Both the position numbers and the translations under genes were made by a program. From assembly GCF_050908995.1 (NCBI RefSeq), contig NC_135120.1:22023433-22087432 (forward strand): a stretch of 64,000 nucleotides of DNA, given 5' to 3'. The stretch comes from Andrena cerasifolii (lineage: Eukaryota > Arthropoda > Insecta > Hymenoptera > Andrenidae). Position 1 is the first letter of the stretch; each line of letters starts with the position of its first letter. Positions 35,551-48,420 of the stretch are shown piece by piece. Below the pieces are notes generated by a model. That model made no database searches. It was not told where the DNA came from and was given only the letters and a program-made list of their open reading frames with translations.

Positions 35551-37959
35551 ACTGTGAAGTCACTATTTCGATTGGACAATCTGGAGGTGGTGTGTTTAAA
35601 GTAAAAGTGAGGAAGAAAACGACAAATATTTTATTTGTTTGCGTTAATTCTGCGTAGTTCCGACAAGCGTAATAGTTAGATTTGATTTCAGTCTTCTATC
35701 CGCCTGAACTTCGGGTAGGTATTGCAATAACACTTACCCCAAATTAAAGAAAACAGCAATTCCTTTTTAAAACCCAATATCGCGAACAGCCAGTGTAATC
35801 CGGTATTGAATCCCGATAAACATCTTTTCCCCGGCGAATAATATCGCCCCTTCGCGCCGTCTTAAGCGTGCAAAACCCATCAGACAAATATTATTGGAGC
35901 TTCCTCGACGAAGATGTTCGCGCAGGGAAAGGGACGGAAGAGTACAGGGCGAGTGTCGAGAATCGAAGGAATCATTATTTACCGAGAGCTGGCTATAGTC
36001 CTCTTCGACGGGATGCATTGTCGAATTAAGGGCTTTTGTGACAGCGAATGGCTGAGGCGCACAATGCGTTCGACTCTCTTTCACTCCCTCCGCCGCTCTA
36101 CCCTCTTTCCCTCCCGCTGGATCGTACACACTTTCCCTCTTTCTATATCTCCGTACACTTGGCCCTACCCTCCGCGCAAATCGCTTTGACAGTTGCCTCC
36201 CAAATGAAAGCACTTTTCCGCCGAATAGACAAAATAAATCGAGGCCCCCCTCCCCCTCTCCTATACAATGTCGATGATTTCGTAACAATGCGTGTCTGCC
36301 CGGCGTCGACCTACGCACGAATAAATACGCAACCCCGCCGCGGAAAAATCCCTATTGCCACGGGGATCAAGCTCCGCGCCCATTCCGCCCCTTTATCGAC
36401 TATCACACGAATGTAATCACAATTCCCTTCGATCATCGGATATCACGGCTCCGCCCGGTTCTCCCCAATTAATCTTATTGATTCTACACCGAAAGTTAAA
36501 TTGGATATCATAGATCTCGGACTCGTAATCTGATCCGATTGGAAACCAAAAACTATTGGAGAAGCCTCTATGTATTTCATTATTTCATTGTGCATGTGAA
36601 CCTCCTTTGACAAACGTAGACCGAAATATTTATCAATTTGTGGAAGTTTCGAAATATTATGACTCTTGAAATTTCCCGAAAAAATAAGTTAAAAAAGGAT
36701 TATAATATAAACTCGTTCGGTGAGACGAATAAATAGCAAAAATTCCGCGCATGGCCCCTGGAAATCGAGAGGAAAAGCGACGCCGCCGAAAGGCCAGGGG
36801 CGCTTGTTCTTCTGGTGATTTATCGATGATAATTAAAGAGCCGAACGTCACCACCGGCTGCGTGTCGATGACCAATGGCCGCTGCGTGAGGCTCGTATTA
36901 ATAGTACCTTTTAATAGCCACCCAGGGGCCTCGATTCAGCGGCCATTTCCGGCGTTAAATAAATACGTCGCCGACCATGTGCACGCGTAACCAGGCCCGT
37001 GATTTTATGCAAATTACCCATCGACACCAATATGCGCGGTAACCGGCCGCGCCCTTAAAAAGAAAATTAAACGGTACATTAATCATAGCATTCGTACGTT
37101 CCGATTAATACCCTCGATTCCCGTTTATTTGAACACGAATGTGCTGCACGCTTATTCCCAGCCACCAATTACCTTGCGCTAAAACCGTTTAACAGGTGGA
37201 ACACTCAGTCGTGGATGTACCGTAATAAAAAAAAAAAAAAAACGCTGCCTATTATCGTTCTCGCGTACCCGTTATTGCGCTTCTCGCAGAACGACTCTCA
37301 GAACTCTCGAAATGCACTTTTAGGGTAAACGCACGAGTACCTGGAAGCCCTTCTGGACGTGTTTCAGGGGAGTATCGAGAGACGTTGCGCGGAAAGCGCT
37401 AAGGACGGGGCAGAGAAGGAGGGGGCGCCTTTTTAATGACACACACAGGTGTCGGAATCCCTGTGGAAAATGAGCTATCCATAATGCCTCGTCTTTCGAC
37501 GTTATACGCGTGCCACCAGAGTATCGCGTACTCCACTTTCGCGATAAGAGGCTCGGGCTTCGCCGTTGAATATTCCCTTTCGCTGCGATGCCCCGCAAAA
37601 AGCGTAATTACGGAGCAGGACATTATCGCCGATAATCGCCCGCGGAACGTCTTTCTATTCTATCCTTGGCACCGTTACTAGCACCCTTCTGTGTTCTACT
37701 TGCGTTTGCATTCACTACTGAATATATCCCTTTCGGAGATAAGATTGTAAAGTTCGCACCGTGTGTTAGCTATCAACACACGCGCGAAAGATGATTCCTT
37801 CTCTTGGGGTTGTAAGGCCCAAGTGACTTCGTGGTACGCGGTGCTGACAACTCTGTCACTCGCCAAATTAATTTTGAGTGATTGTTTAAGTTACTCGACG
37901 AGAAGAAAACTTGCTGGTCCGTATGACAAGAGTAAGAATGTCTTTGATCGTTGATCTTA
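35551..37959. other. Non-coding tract, CpG-rich at 35.8-36.4 and 36.7-37.1 kb
   Basis: Frames at 35.77-36.42 kb overlap on both strands without domains. A run of 16 A lies at 37227-37242. An ATGCAAAT octamer (POU-type site) lies near 37007, which alone means little. Confidence 0.35.
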
Positions 37960-38383
37960 CAAGGAGAGTATTTTAGGTGTCCGCCTCCGATCATTTTGAT
38001 TTTTGGATATGTTATAGAGGACCGAAAAATAAGAAATACGTGTTTTTTTATTTTTCCCCGTTTTCATATTTGGGGGGTGAAAACTGCGTTCAAAAGTTAG
38101 GGTTGAAAAATCATTTTTGTGGAATATCTCGAGAAGTATTAGAGATAGGGGAATAGTGTCAATGGACGAATTTTGTGTCTTTGAATGTGAAATATGACTG
38201 ACTCACCAGATTTTCAAAAATCCACAAAAATGATTTTTCAACCCTAACTTTGAACGCAGTTTTCACCCCCCAAATATGAAAACGGGGAAAAATAAAAAAA
38301 CACGTATTTCTTATTTTTCGGTCCTCTATAACATATCCAAAAATCAAAATGATCGGAGGCGGACACCTAAAATACTCTCCTTG
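37960..38383. mobile_element. 424-bp near-perfect palindromic element, TTA flanks
   Basis: Arms 37960-38123 and 38221-38383 are almost perfect complements (start CAAGGAGAGTATTTTAGGTG) around a loop of about 97 bases. TTA lies directly on both sides, compatible with a 3-bp duplication as in PIF/Harbinger-type elements. There is no coding sequence. Confidence 0.85.
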
Positions 38384-41226
38384 TTAGTCACGAATGTTTG
38401 ACTAGATCACGCGAAGTCAACCATATCGTGTGCATCAGTGGCGTGCTGAATGAGTTTGCCCCGAGAGATCGACGCGTTCGTTCGAGAGACGATTGAATTC
38501 TGTCTCGTCCAGCCTTTTTCGACGTCGAAGGTAGACAAGACATCAGAATTTCGGGAGGTGTCAAGTTGCTGATTGGCTAGTCTTTCCTTGAAAGGAAGGA
38601 GACTTCCTTTTCGAATTTGATAGTGGAGGAGGAAGCCTCTCCTTTTTGGTGACGTAGCAAGGGAAGAACCAGACCTTTGACTAGCAAACCTAGCTAATGT
38701 GTTTAGTCGAAGCGTTCAGCCAGGGTCACGGTTTATGACTGTATTGTTCGCGAGTTAGCGGTGGACGACGGTATATACTGATCCAAACTTGCTGCATACC
38801 ACCCGCTGACAGAGCAATTTAACGGATTATCTCAGGGCAAAAGCAGTTGAAATAGTCGAAAAAAAAAACGGCACGATGTCGATTGCCTCTTAGTCACCTG
38901 GCAGGCAAATGGTTCCCGACGAACGCTTCGAGAACGAGCAATTGCCCACCGCAAAAGACGAATTTTCGCCTCGCTCTGAGTCCGCCTTTGTCTCGTGAGA
39001 CGGAACACCGTGATGCACTGAGATTTTCACCAGGATATTAGAGAAAAATTCTGCCGATACCTTGATAGGTACGAGTTTTAGAATACCAGTCTTCTCAGGT
39101 TCGGGGACTTGTGCTCAAAGGTTCACGTGACTACTTTCTTGAATTTTTGTTTGATAAAAGCAAACTTTCAAGCAGCTTTATTTCTTGCTATCGTCACACG
39201 ATGTCGTACTCAGCGTGGCCACGTGCGAGTTGGAAGCTGTCCGGAGAACAGCTTCCTTTTCTTCGCGACGCATTAGTTGCAGGGACTCTGACGAACCAAT
39301 TAAATAAATGGTGGTGGATTGTACACCCGATGGCAGGGCGGCGTCGGGGCGCCTCCATCCGCGACGCCTCGGCGTTTCTTCCATTAAGGTCCGCCCCCCA
39401 TCTTGCAAAGCAACATCGGGGCCACTCTCAGCCCTTGCTCGTCCTCTTTCGACGCCTCGTCGCCGTCGTTGTCATCGGCGGCGTTACTGGAATTACATTG
39501 AATCCACAAAGGGTTGCGAGAAGACTTTCATCAATGCATACGACGCCCCCATTGTTCCTCCCGTAAGATTGATCTCTCTGGCTTCCTCAATCTACCCCAT
39601 AGAATTACGGGGCGAAACACGTCTTTGAAATTCCGCGCCCTTCTTATCACTGCCAAGGTATACATCCTCCGATGCTGGTTGAAACGTTTACCCTCCGCGG
39701 ATACATATTTGCCAATCTGTGCGCAGAATATTGTGTTCAAATCGCGCGTCACAATTAGTGTGGTTCCCACAGCGAGGGAGAAGATTTAATGGCCCATAAA
39801 AATCGAAGAGGATCGAAGGGATTCGTCGCGCAGATCGCCTGTGATAATCAAGAACTTCTCGACAGGGCAACGCCGAGAACGTTTCCCTCGGAAGGGGTAA
39901 GCGAAGCTGAGAACATTCCCCCGGGTAAAAATATGTTCCCTGTGAGATCGTTTCCTCTTTTTGATCGAGTGGCCTCGGCCAGTATGCCACGGCTGCGGAG
40001 CAGGGGATGCCGGGTTGAATTGTAATAATGCACCTGCATCGCCAAGCAACGTTATACACACACCCTCCTCTCGCCAGATGGATTTAGGTGCGCTATCTCT
40101 CGAGGAGGCCGCGGAGGAAACGTATGAAAGCTCGGATGCGAAATACGAAGCGAAAGTACACGGACGGGGGCGCGGAGCAAAGGAAACAGGCGGTTCCTAT
40201 TTAGTGCTTCCACGTCGGCTATGTCAACGTTATTATACCGCAGATTCCCAAGGGAGCGGCGGCGCTCTCGGGGCCGCGGCGCGAGAGGGGGTGTGACCAC
40301 GACGAATACATCGCAAAAGTGGTTTTTTAAATTATGGATAAAGTGTAACGCTTGCGGAACATGGAACAGCGGGGGGAGTGGAGAGGTTAGCCACGCTTTG
40401 AGCAGGCCTGTAAATTATAACGACGCCTTGCAAAACCGCGAAGAAGGGCGCTCTAAATTTAACAGCTTATTTCCGAAGTGCCTTCAGACTGACAAATACG
40501 AAGCAGAGGGAATCGTAATATTTGTTCAATCAGCCGGGCGTGATTAATCAGAAATAACGAGCGTGCTAATGCGACAGTATTTAAGTTTCTTGTTTCGCTA
40601 GATTTTAACGCGATGTATGATTTCTCGTGGGAAAAGCAAATATTGAATACAACGAGTAGTTAGATGGAAGGTTAAATAATTACAGATGAACTGGCTCTGC
40701 ATGTTCTTATGTAAAAATATGAATGTGTAATGTTACGCATGTGTGAAACGTATCTGTGGTAACTAATGCTCGCATTTTCCGGCAGCTGGAAATCCTTCAA
40801 TAATGTATCACGGAGTTCTGTACGTATAAGCGGCTAGAAACCGCGCGCGGGCTCCTTTAATAAGTGATGAGGCGTAACGATATCAAAACATAGAGACAGG
40901 AAAACCTCTGCCTCCAGAGACCCATTCTTCTTGCCCTTGCAATCGCGAATGAAGGAGGAAGACTTCCAGGTAGGATATTCGGGATAACCGTGGCAATAAC
41001 CGTTTCGACCCTCGACACAGAGTGAGATTGAAGCTTCTTTTATTCCTGAACGCGCACGAGCCTCCGCGTGGGCCCGCTCAAGGTGATGAGTTTAATGAAA
41101 TTTCTCTGCTAGTGTTATTCGCGAGCTTTCCAGCAGTATAATAAAATCTAATTCACATTGGAACACTAGAATCAACTTCGCATCGGAGACGGCTGACTAC
41201 AGCCGTACCTGTACCACTTACAAGGG
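38384..41226. other. Non-coding tract, CpG-rich at 39.1-40.5 kb
   Basis: Many frames at 39.1-40.55 kb overlap on both strands; none has a recognisable domain or signal peptide. The block resembles other CpG-rich non-coding blocks in the window. Confidence 0.35.
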
Positions 41227-41234
41227 GACCACAG

Positions 41235-42030
41235 TAGGGATTGCAATACCGGTAAATCGTGAGAAATACCATAAAATTTTTACCGGTAATTTGCCAAATT
41301 TTTACCGGTAATTCGATAAATTACATATAGCAATATAGCGCATATATGCGTTCATTAATTCCATCGACATCTACTACGTTATCAGTAAAAAACACTTCAA
41401 TTACTAATAAAGACGAAAACCGAAGTGTCTCATGAAGGACCAACTCTGATCCAAAAGAAAACTAAGAATCTGAATCAGTCGTGAAAAAATGGACGTATTT
41501 TCAAGTAGAAAAAGTAAAGAGAAAATATATACTATGAATGGCATATGATTTCTTAATGCCTACCCGGCCAACAAGTGTAGAATCTGAGAGCGCTTTATCC
41601 GTGGCTGGATTATTTTGTACAAAAGTTAGGTAGCGATCAGGAGACCAAAGTTTAGACGAATTAGGTATGTTTTTGCGTGCTTATTTGATAAAAAGAATTG
41701 TTAAATAAAAAATATTTAATTATGTATGTAAGTTAAGATTCTTTTCATTGTTTTCGTGGTGACGATCCATATTAATAAGTATTGTCAATAGTTATACAAA
41801 TATATCTATTTTGTGTTATATTATTTTATATTTTATGTTCAGAATAGTTTTATTTCCATATATTTTTTATAATGCTCGATTAGAGTTAAAAAAAAATTTT
41901 TTTTTGTAATGTTTACCCTTATATTTTCAATACCTTAAAAAATACCGGTAAATCATCGGTAAACCGGTTTTGATTAAAAATTTTACCGAATTACCGGTAA
42001 TTGAAAAAGTCGGTAATTTTGCAATCCCTA
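41235..42030 (+). mobile_element. hAT element relic with perfect 8-bp target duplication
   Basis: GACCACAG lies at 41227-41234 and 42031-42038. Ends TAGGGATTGCAATACCGGTA and, mirrored, GGTAATTTTGCAATCCCTA. Multiple ACCGGTAA motifs lie near both ends. Inside, around 41560-41704, the plus strand reads PTRPTSVESESALSVAGLF and, after one in-frame stop, a tail including LDELGMFLRAYL. This is the C-terminal dimerisation domain of a hAT transposase. The rest of the transposase is deleted. Confidence 0.9.
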
Positions 42031-42038
42031 GACCACAG

Positions 42039-43129
42039 CAAGTATCGCGCGCCGATTTTCATCGCTGAACATCGCAGATATATCGGGAGTCTACGTGATC
42101 AGTCGAACACGGGTGAAATATTATCAATTTCTTCAACTACAAGGGAAGTATCGCTAACGATTCTAAAATCGGTGCGTACCACTTGGCATGGTCCCCTTTT
42201 TCAGACACGCGTGGCTGGCGCTCGGTTTTAATAAGCCACGTAACTGTAAGAGCGAATTATCGTAAATTCAGCTCGAACGATCACCATAAAGAGGTGGCTA
42301 CGTTATCGGGAACCAAATACGCCGGCCTATCAAGCGCCCCAGCCCCGGCAGGAAACGTTTACGGATGAATACAAAAGCAGTGGAGCGTGCTCGTTAAAAA
42401 TCAGCAAGCTTCGGTCGTGAAAACACGCTTAACGATTCCAACGAATACGTAAAGTCCATTGATGGGGACCCTTCGTAAGACGTGGCTGCTCCCTTCGCGT
42501 CGAGGAACGAGCATTAGCCCGACACGCTCGCGTTTTTACGACAGCAAGACGAAATACCTACAAAGTACAGTCGACAGCTACGTTCACGGGCTCGCCGGTT
42601 TGCTCGCCTTTGTAAGAAACCCACTGGCCTGGGCGCTAGCGAGTGGAAAAGGAAACAAGAAGCGGCGATGGAATTTTTCCTCGAACTCTGGAGAAAATAA
42701 ATAACATCCCTAGGAAGGGTGGTCCAGGGGCTAAGAGGAACTGTTGACTGGAAATATATCAAACCGTTCGTTTGGATGCTCGTCTCGGCCTGTCAGAGTG
42801 TGTTTTATGTGGTCCGCCGGATCACAGAAACAATAATTCAGAAAGATTTAGCGTTCCACGTGATTTCTCTTCGTGTATACTTCTCGATGGGATAGTCGAG
42901 CTTGTTTACAGTCCTCCTGAGGGGAGTACGTAACGAAACGGGGAATAGGTAGCTGGCATACCTTTAGATACTTGGTTTGTTTATGTGTTTAATATTAACA
43001 AGGGGTGTTCGGTTGCCCGAACACTCCGTGTTTTTGTTAAACCGTACAGGTTTCTTGAAGACATCAATAGAAGTATCAGGAAATTTTTCTTTCCTGCCCA
43101 CTTTCGGTTCTTCGAGGTGAAAACATCCC
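42039..43129. other. Non-coding stretch
   Basis: Short chance frames only; no domains or element ends recognised. Confidence 0.4.
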
Positions 43130-43353
43130 TTAACCCTTTCGATGCGTATTTCAATTCTCGGACGATTCTTGAAAAGTGTAAATTTTACATCATAAAGAAA
43201 GTACTTAATTTTCAACTTTTTTTGCCATTTTACATGTTCATCACAGTACAAGAGAATACATTTTTTTAAATGCGCGGACTATAGTCGAAATCGGCATCGA
43301 ACGAGAATGTAGCGGCGTTCGAGTATAGTCGAAGAACGCAGCGAAAGGGTTAA
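43130..43353. mobile_element. 224-bp piggyBac-like MITE
   Basis: The left end TTAACCCTTTCGATGCGT mirrors the right end CGCAGCGAAAGGGTTAA. TTAA plus CCCTTT is the typical piggyBac end pattern. The inner sequences diverge quickly, so the terminal repeats are short. Confidence 0.75.
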
Positions 43354-43404
43354 AGGTTAATGCGGTTAACTTTCTGGAAACTGTAGTAGATAACTGTAGT
43401 AGAA

Positions 43405-43654
43405 GACTGTTACCTCAGTAATTTAATTTAATTTGAATTAATTTAAGCACCTTTGGTGCTGTGATTAGGTCTCAGGGCTCAGACTGTTTTGTTTGTTTTT
43501 ATTTATTTTATTTCACTTAATTTTATTTTATTTTATGTTATTTTATGTTTTTATTATATTTACTTTATCTTTGTACTAATTTGCTCTATACTTTGTATCT
43601 AAAGGGTTCTCCCGTTAATTTAATAATAATAATAATAATAACTTAACTTACGTA
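43405..43654 (+). mobile_element. 3'-UTR piece of the same non-LTR retrotransposon, plus strand
   Basis: GACTGTTACCTCAGTAATTT, then CACCTTTGGTGCTGTGATTA and the following ATTTTATTTT-rich stretch, match the reverse complement of 17446-17700. It ends in an AAT trinucleotide run. Only untranslated sequence is present. Confidence 0.75.
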
Positions 43655-43835
43655 TACCTATTTTTACGCGCATCTATCTGTTTTATGTTTATCATTTTAT
43701 GTTTTTGTTATATTTACTTTATCTTTGTACTAATTTGCTCTATACTTTGTATCTAAAGGGTTCTCCCGTTAATTTAATAATAATAATAATAATAATAACT
43801 TAACTTACGTATACCTATTTTTACGCGCATCTATC
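43529..43835 (+). repeat. Tandem duplication, period about 154 bp
   Basis: Two copies of a unit share TACTTTATCTTTGTACTAAT, the AAT run and the flank ending ACGCGCATCTATC (43678 and 43835). The second AAT run is one unit longer. Both retrotransposon tail and adjoining host sequence are duplicated, so this is a local duplication, not a second insertion. Confidence 0.8.
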
Positions 43836-46800
43836 AAATACCACATTAATCAATACCTTCGTCAAATTCCCTGCGTGCCGAATTCGAAACGCTACCAAAC
43901 ACACGAACAACCGAAAGAATTTGCTCATCATCTTTCAGATCGATATCGTTAGTGTCGAACCGGCGTGCCCGCGCGCTAAAAGAAGGCGCGTTAAGCGGCA
44001 GGAGGACGCGGAGAAAGTTCGCAGCGCGGAAATTGGATTCAGAGCGGCCGCAAAGGGACGCGACGGACGGGCGAGCTCGGGCCAGCAGAACGATTCGATA
44101 TTCGAGCGAGAACGGTTAAATTGAGTCTAGCCGGTCCTGGACTTGGAGTGGTACTTGCCAAGGGTGCCCCCTCGCCCCTAACTGCGCGCGGATCGCCGAG
44201 TCAAGTTGCTGTGCAATTCTATCGAGGGGCCTACAGAAGCTAATTGGCCGGTCAGCCCTTCGCCAGGGCTGCTGCCAGTTAGGTCCCGAGTATTGCGACA
44301 ATGCAATTTACGTATACGCTGCGGTCCATTCACCGGCGAAACCTCAATTCCGTTCAGGAAACGAAGAAGGATCCCTTTCAAGGGGACGCCAGCCCCGTGG
44401 ATCTGCTGGCTTACCGATTATCGTGCACCACGGGGATACGTGGCTGCCACGCGAAAAAGGACCCTGTATAGGGAGAGTTCGGGATCGAGAGGATTGGTGA
44501 GCTCCATCGAGAAGTTCTCGTGAAAATTCAACTTCAATAGAGGGGGGTTGAAACTGTTGAAAGGCGAAACGCGCAACGATAATCGCATGGGAACTGTGGG
44601 ACGTAAACGATCGCGAGGATTCTGGGTTTCGAAGAATCATTGAAGAGAGGAGGGTGGTTCGAGTGAACGTTTGATCGAAAGTTAGTTATGAACATAGTTA
44701 TGATAGAGAGTTGTCTAGATGACCTAGTCAGTGGAGGAATATAGCGAGGGGTTTTAATGGTGATTGCAGGGTGAGTGGTATGACGTTTTAGAAGAAGTAT
44801 AGGTTTATACTTATTCAGAAATGGTAATTGCGCGTGGGGCAAGTGTCGAGGAAGATGTAGAGCGAATGAGAGAATTTGGAAACTTTGTTAAGCTGGATGC
44901 TGTTGTGAGCTTTATATTAAAAGATTGGCCTTTGAAATTATTTAAAAAAACCCTTGTCATAAAGAAGTGTTTACATGGTAAAGCTTTTGAAGAAACCCTC
45001 AAGTAAAGGCGGAAAAACCAGAGAGTTGTGAAACAGTTTTCCCCCAGCGTCCTCTGCAGAAAAGCTTCGGGAATTAAGCTTGCTCCGCGGATACAGAAAC
45101 CATAATGTGGATTACTGCATTAAAGACATAAGTTGTTCCGGGCTATAGTTTGTATAAACATTCACTTTTTGTATTTCCCAAGCTTGCACTACAGACTGAA
45201 TTGCATACTTTGCGAATTTGAAAGGCCAGATATTGATCGAACGCTCCACTCACTTACGGCTGATAAAAGCACGAGCTGTCCGCAAGTAGATAAAGAAGAG
45301 TTTCAGCCGATAATGCAGTTGAAAGCTCGAGAGCTTGCGCAGAATTATCAACAGTAGAGGCAACGCTGGCAACAGCCCTCCGTACTTATCGCAATGCAGG
45401 GCAGTATCGACTACTGTACGGCGTACAAAAGCAAAGAAGAAGGTGTTGGAAATGGAAAGCACAGCAATTGAAAATAACAAAGGCACGTTTCCTAGCGCAA
45501 AATTAATGCAACTGTAAGAAATATGCGACAAGCCTACATTCTTTTAGTAAAAGCTTGCAACAGATGAATGCAAATGAAAGCTCGACTGAAAATTCTTAAG
45601 CAACATAAAGGATTTTAATTTCAAACAAATAATGAAAGCCATGATTATTATACAGTTATGGAGGCAGCGAAAAGAATAAAATTTCTCGTATAACATGCTA
45701 GTGGAAGGCATCCGAGGAAGCCCAATAATATTCACTTCCCATGAACGTAAATAAATTGCTTTACAACAGAAAGTTTTCAATCACACACGTTGCCTCTTGT
45801 GTTAGATCTTTTACGAATAAATTACTGAATTTATTAAATTAATTAACATTTAAGAATAAAAATGAGAAATACGTAGAATGTATACGCGAGACGATCTTTA
45901 AACGACTTCGTTCAGTTTTTGTGTAACTCTCGGCGCCGAATATAACAGATATTAATAAAAATTAAAATACGCGCGTGATCGAGCAGAATGCGAGTTCGGT
46001 AAAAAAGAGGTGTTAATTAAACCGCCGTCAGACCCGTCCCTGCAACTCTTCATTTTCCTTCCTATTATTTCCCATCGGTGGTCAATTCCAATTATTAGAT
46101 TAGAACGTATTTATCATCACGTTGAATATTGTGCTTGGAAAAAAGGGGGGGGGGTACCGATTCATCGCTTCTCAGCGACAGCTATCGAATTTCTCATTAA
46201 TTGCACGGCGTAACGCAAATAGGGGAAGCAACAAAATATAAAAATCGTTGGACAGGGCCGTCGAGAGCTTGATGTGTTCCGCGCGAAAGATTGCGAAAAG
46301 CTTGATACACCATATTATCGGAAAAAATTCTTATATCGCGAATATTCGCTCGAACCTCTTTGATCTTCGTCTCTTTTAGCAACGAACGTGTCTCTGTAGA
46401 AATTTATAAAAAACAGACTCGAAGCTGTTTTACACTTCTCCGTGACGACCATATCAGAATCCCAATTTCAATAACTAATTCCAGACAATTTGCAAGGCGA
46501 GAGAAATATATGTAAATCACACTTCCCCCTTCGGCCTTACCTCTGACACCTTTCTTCTTCTTATTTCTATTCGCTTCTTTTGAAGAAGTAGAATCCATAA
46601 GATTTAATCACTTTCGATTACTTCTGTTCATCCCCGTGCATTTGACTCGGATGGTTCCTTCGCGCAGCCCGAAACTAGCGTAATAACGTCGATGGAAATC
46701 GTAAACGCTGCGGAAGTCAATCGCCATGGAAAAGACAAGTCGTTTTAACGATTCTCAATCTCCGGATTGGATTGCGTTGCGTCTCGAGGCGGGAAGGAAA

Positions 46801-47036
46801 CGATCCAATGGTGAATTTCCGTCGGTTCGTTTCCGTCTTCGCCGAGGTTTAGTCATGGAACGCACTACCAATTGCAACCTGGTTACTGTATACTGTAATA
46901 TTGGATTTCGCCGACCGTCATTACGAGCACTCGGAGACGTTACAACTATTACAATAATACGCCCTGGTGCCGTCGTTTAACGATATGTCAGCTGGTTTTT
47001 GCAATGTGCAATCCGCAAGAGGTATACTGTTCAAAA
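43836..47036. other. Non-coding tract
   Basis: CpG-rich at 43.9-44.5 kb; AT-rich from 44.6 to 46.6 kb. A run of 10 G lies at 46145-46154. Frames have no recognisable domains. Confidence 0.4.
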
Positions 47037-47236
47037 CTATACTGCGTTCCATATAAGAGCGTACCAACGCCCCTACCGATTTGCGACCGATCTGCGCAGC
47101 TCCCACGGATCTGACACACGCGATTGGTCGCAGCACCTTTGCGATTGGTCGCAGCACTCTCCCTGCCGGTTTACTAACAATCAACAATATATCCCTGCGC
47201 GAAACGAGTATGCTCTAATGTGGAACGCAGCGTAGC
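47037..47236. mobile_element. Diverged 200-bp inverted-repeat element
   Basis: The left arm CTGCGTTCCATATAAGAGCG is mirrored, at roughly 80 percent match, by the right arm ending GGAACGCAG. Inside, GCGATTGGTCGCAGCAC occurs twice with a 21-base period (47120 and 47141). No target duplication was found. Confidence 0.55.
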
Positions 47237-48420
47237 AAGATACATTACTTAAGTTTTTGAATAAGCTTTTCCTGATCCTGATAAAGCTCCACCTGAGGTA
47301 TTTAATTTGAAGGATTGACTTGGTTCTATTCATTGACAAAGTGAGATTGCTTCGTGTCGAATAAATAGTGGTAGTCACGGAACGCAGGCTCATTTCTCTT
47401 CTGCAATGCATTTTGGAAGAGCTATGTGATGGGAGACTTTGAACAGAGATATTTGCAATAGCTGGATAGAAATATTATTTATTCTAAAGCCTTTACTGCT
47501 GTCGCGTGTAGGTAAACTGTCATAGCTCGTAGTTTCTAAGCATATACAGATTCCATTTTCTCTTGGCTAATAGACCGTAATCAAAATCGTGCGCATAGGA
47601 AGTGAAGCAACAACTCAGTTGTCATTGAGCACACTTAGATATGACACTATCCGAGCGTGTCCCAGATTTAATTGGATTTAGAAGATAAGGAACTCGCCTG
47701 CCTTTCGAAATGTGTAAAGCCAATTATCAGAACAATATTTACTCCACGCCTGATGATCGAGTGTGAGTCTATAGTGCTGGAATAGATAAATACTCCATAG
47801 CCAGCTATAAGTACGAGAGTGAAGCGATTCTTTTCACTCGATCAAAAAGATAATTGCGAATTTCAAGTGATTGAATAACGTACAGTGAACACACGTGAAA
47901 TTTAAATTCCTCCTCTGGCTGTCAGTAAATTAAATAACACAATTCCACGTGACGATATTTATTAAAGTATCGCAGATGACATGGGAGCACGTAAAGTAAC
48001 AGGATAATGGAATTAAACAATTGACGCGAGCCAGCGATTTTAATTTACACTTTAACCTATCCCATCAACAAATTACTGTCGGTGCTCGATGCCAGCCTCG
48101 AGTACTGTCCTCCTAATAATCATAACATGCTAAAGATTATTGATTTTCCATAACGTCCGCACGCCGGAAACGCGCGTAACGCATTACTTCAATCGGGAAT
48201 ATACTAATGAATTTCTACCTTCGGCGAGCAAACACTGTTGCCGAACTACACACACAGATACATAAATTTGCGCACAATGGTGTTAATATCGAGTAACTAT
48301 ATTGGAGTATAATATACCACAAAAGCCGAGGGAATCTAACACGGAAATGAGTACACGGCAGCAGCTAGTAGTGCGAAATAAAATTTCTCCCGCTCGAAAC
48401 GTCCGCTACCAGCACGTATT
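47237..48420. other. Non-coding stretch
   Basis: AT-rich; no domain-bearing frame or element ends. Confidence 0.4.

Noticed and set aside
39111..39566. 151-residue plus-strand frame
   Set aside because: Overlaps several other frames in CpG-rich DNA; hydrophobic stretch is not placed like a signal or membrane segment of a known family.
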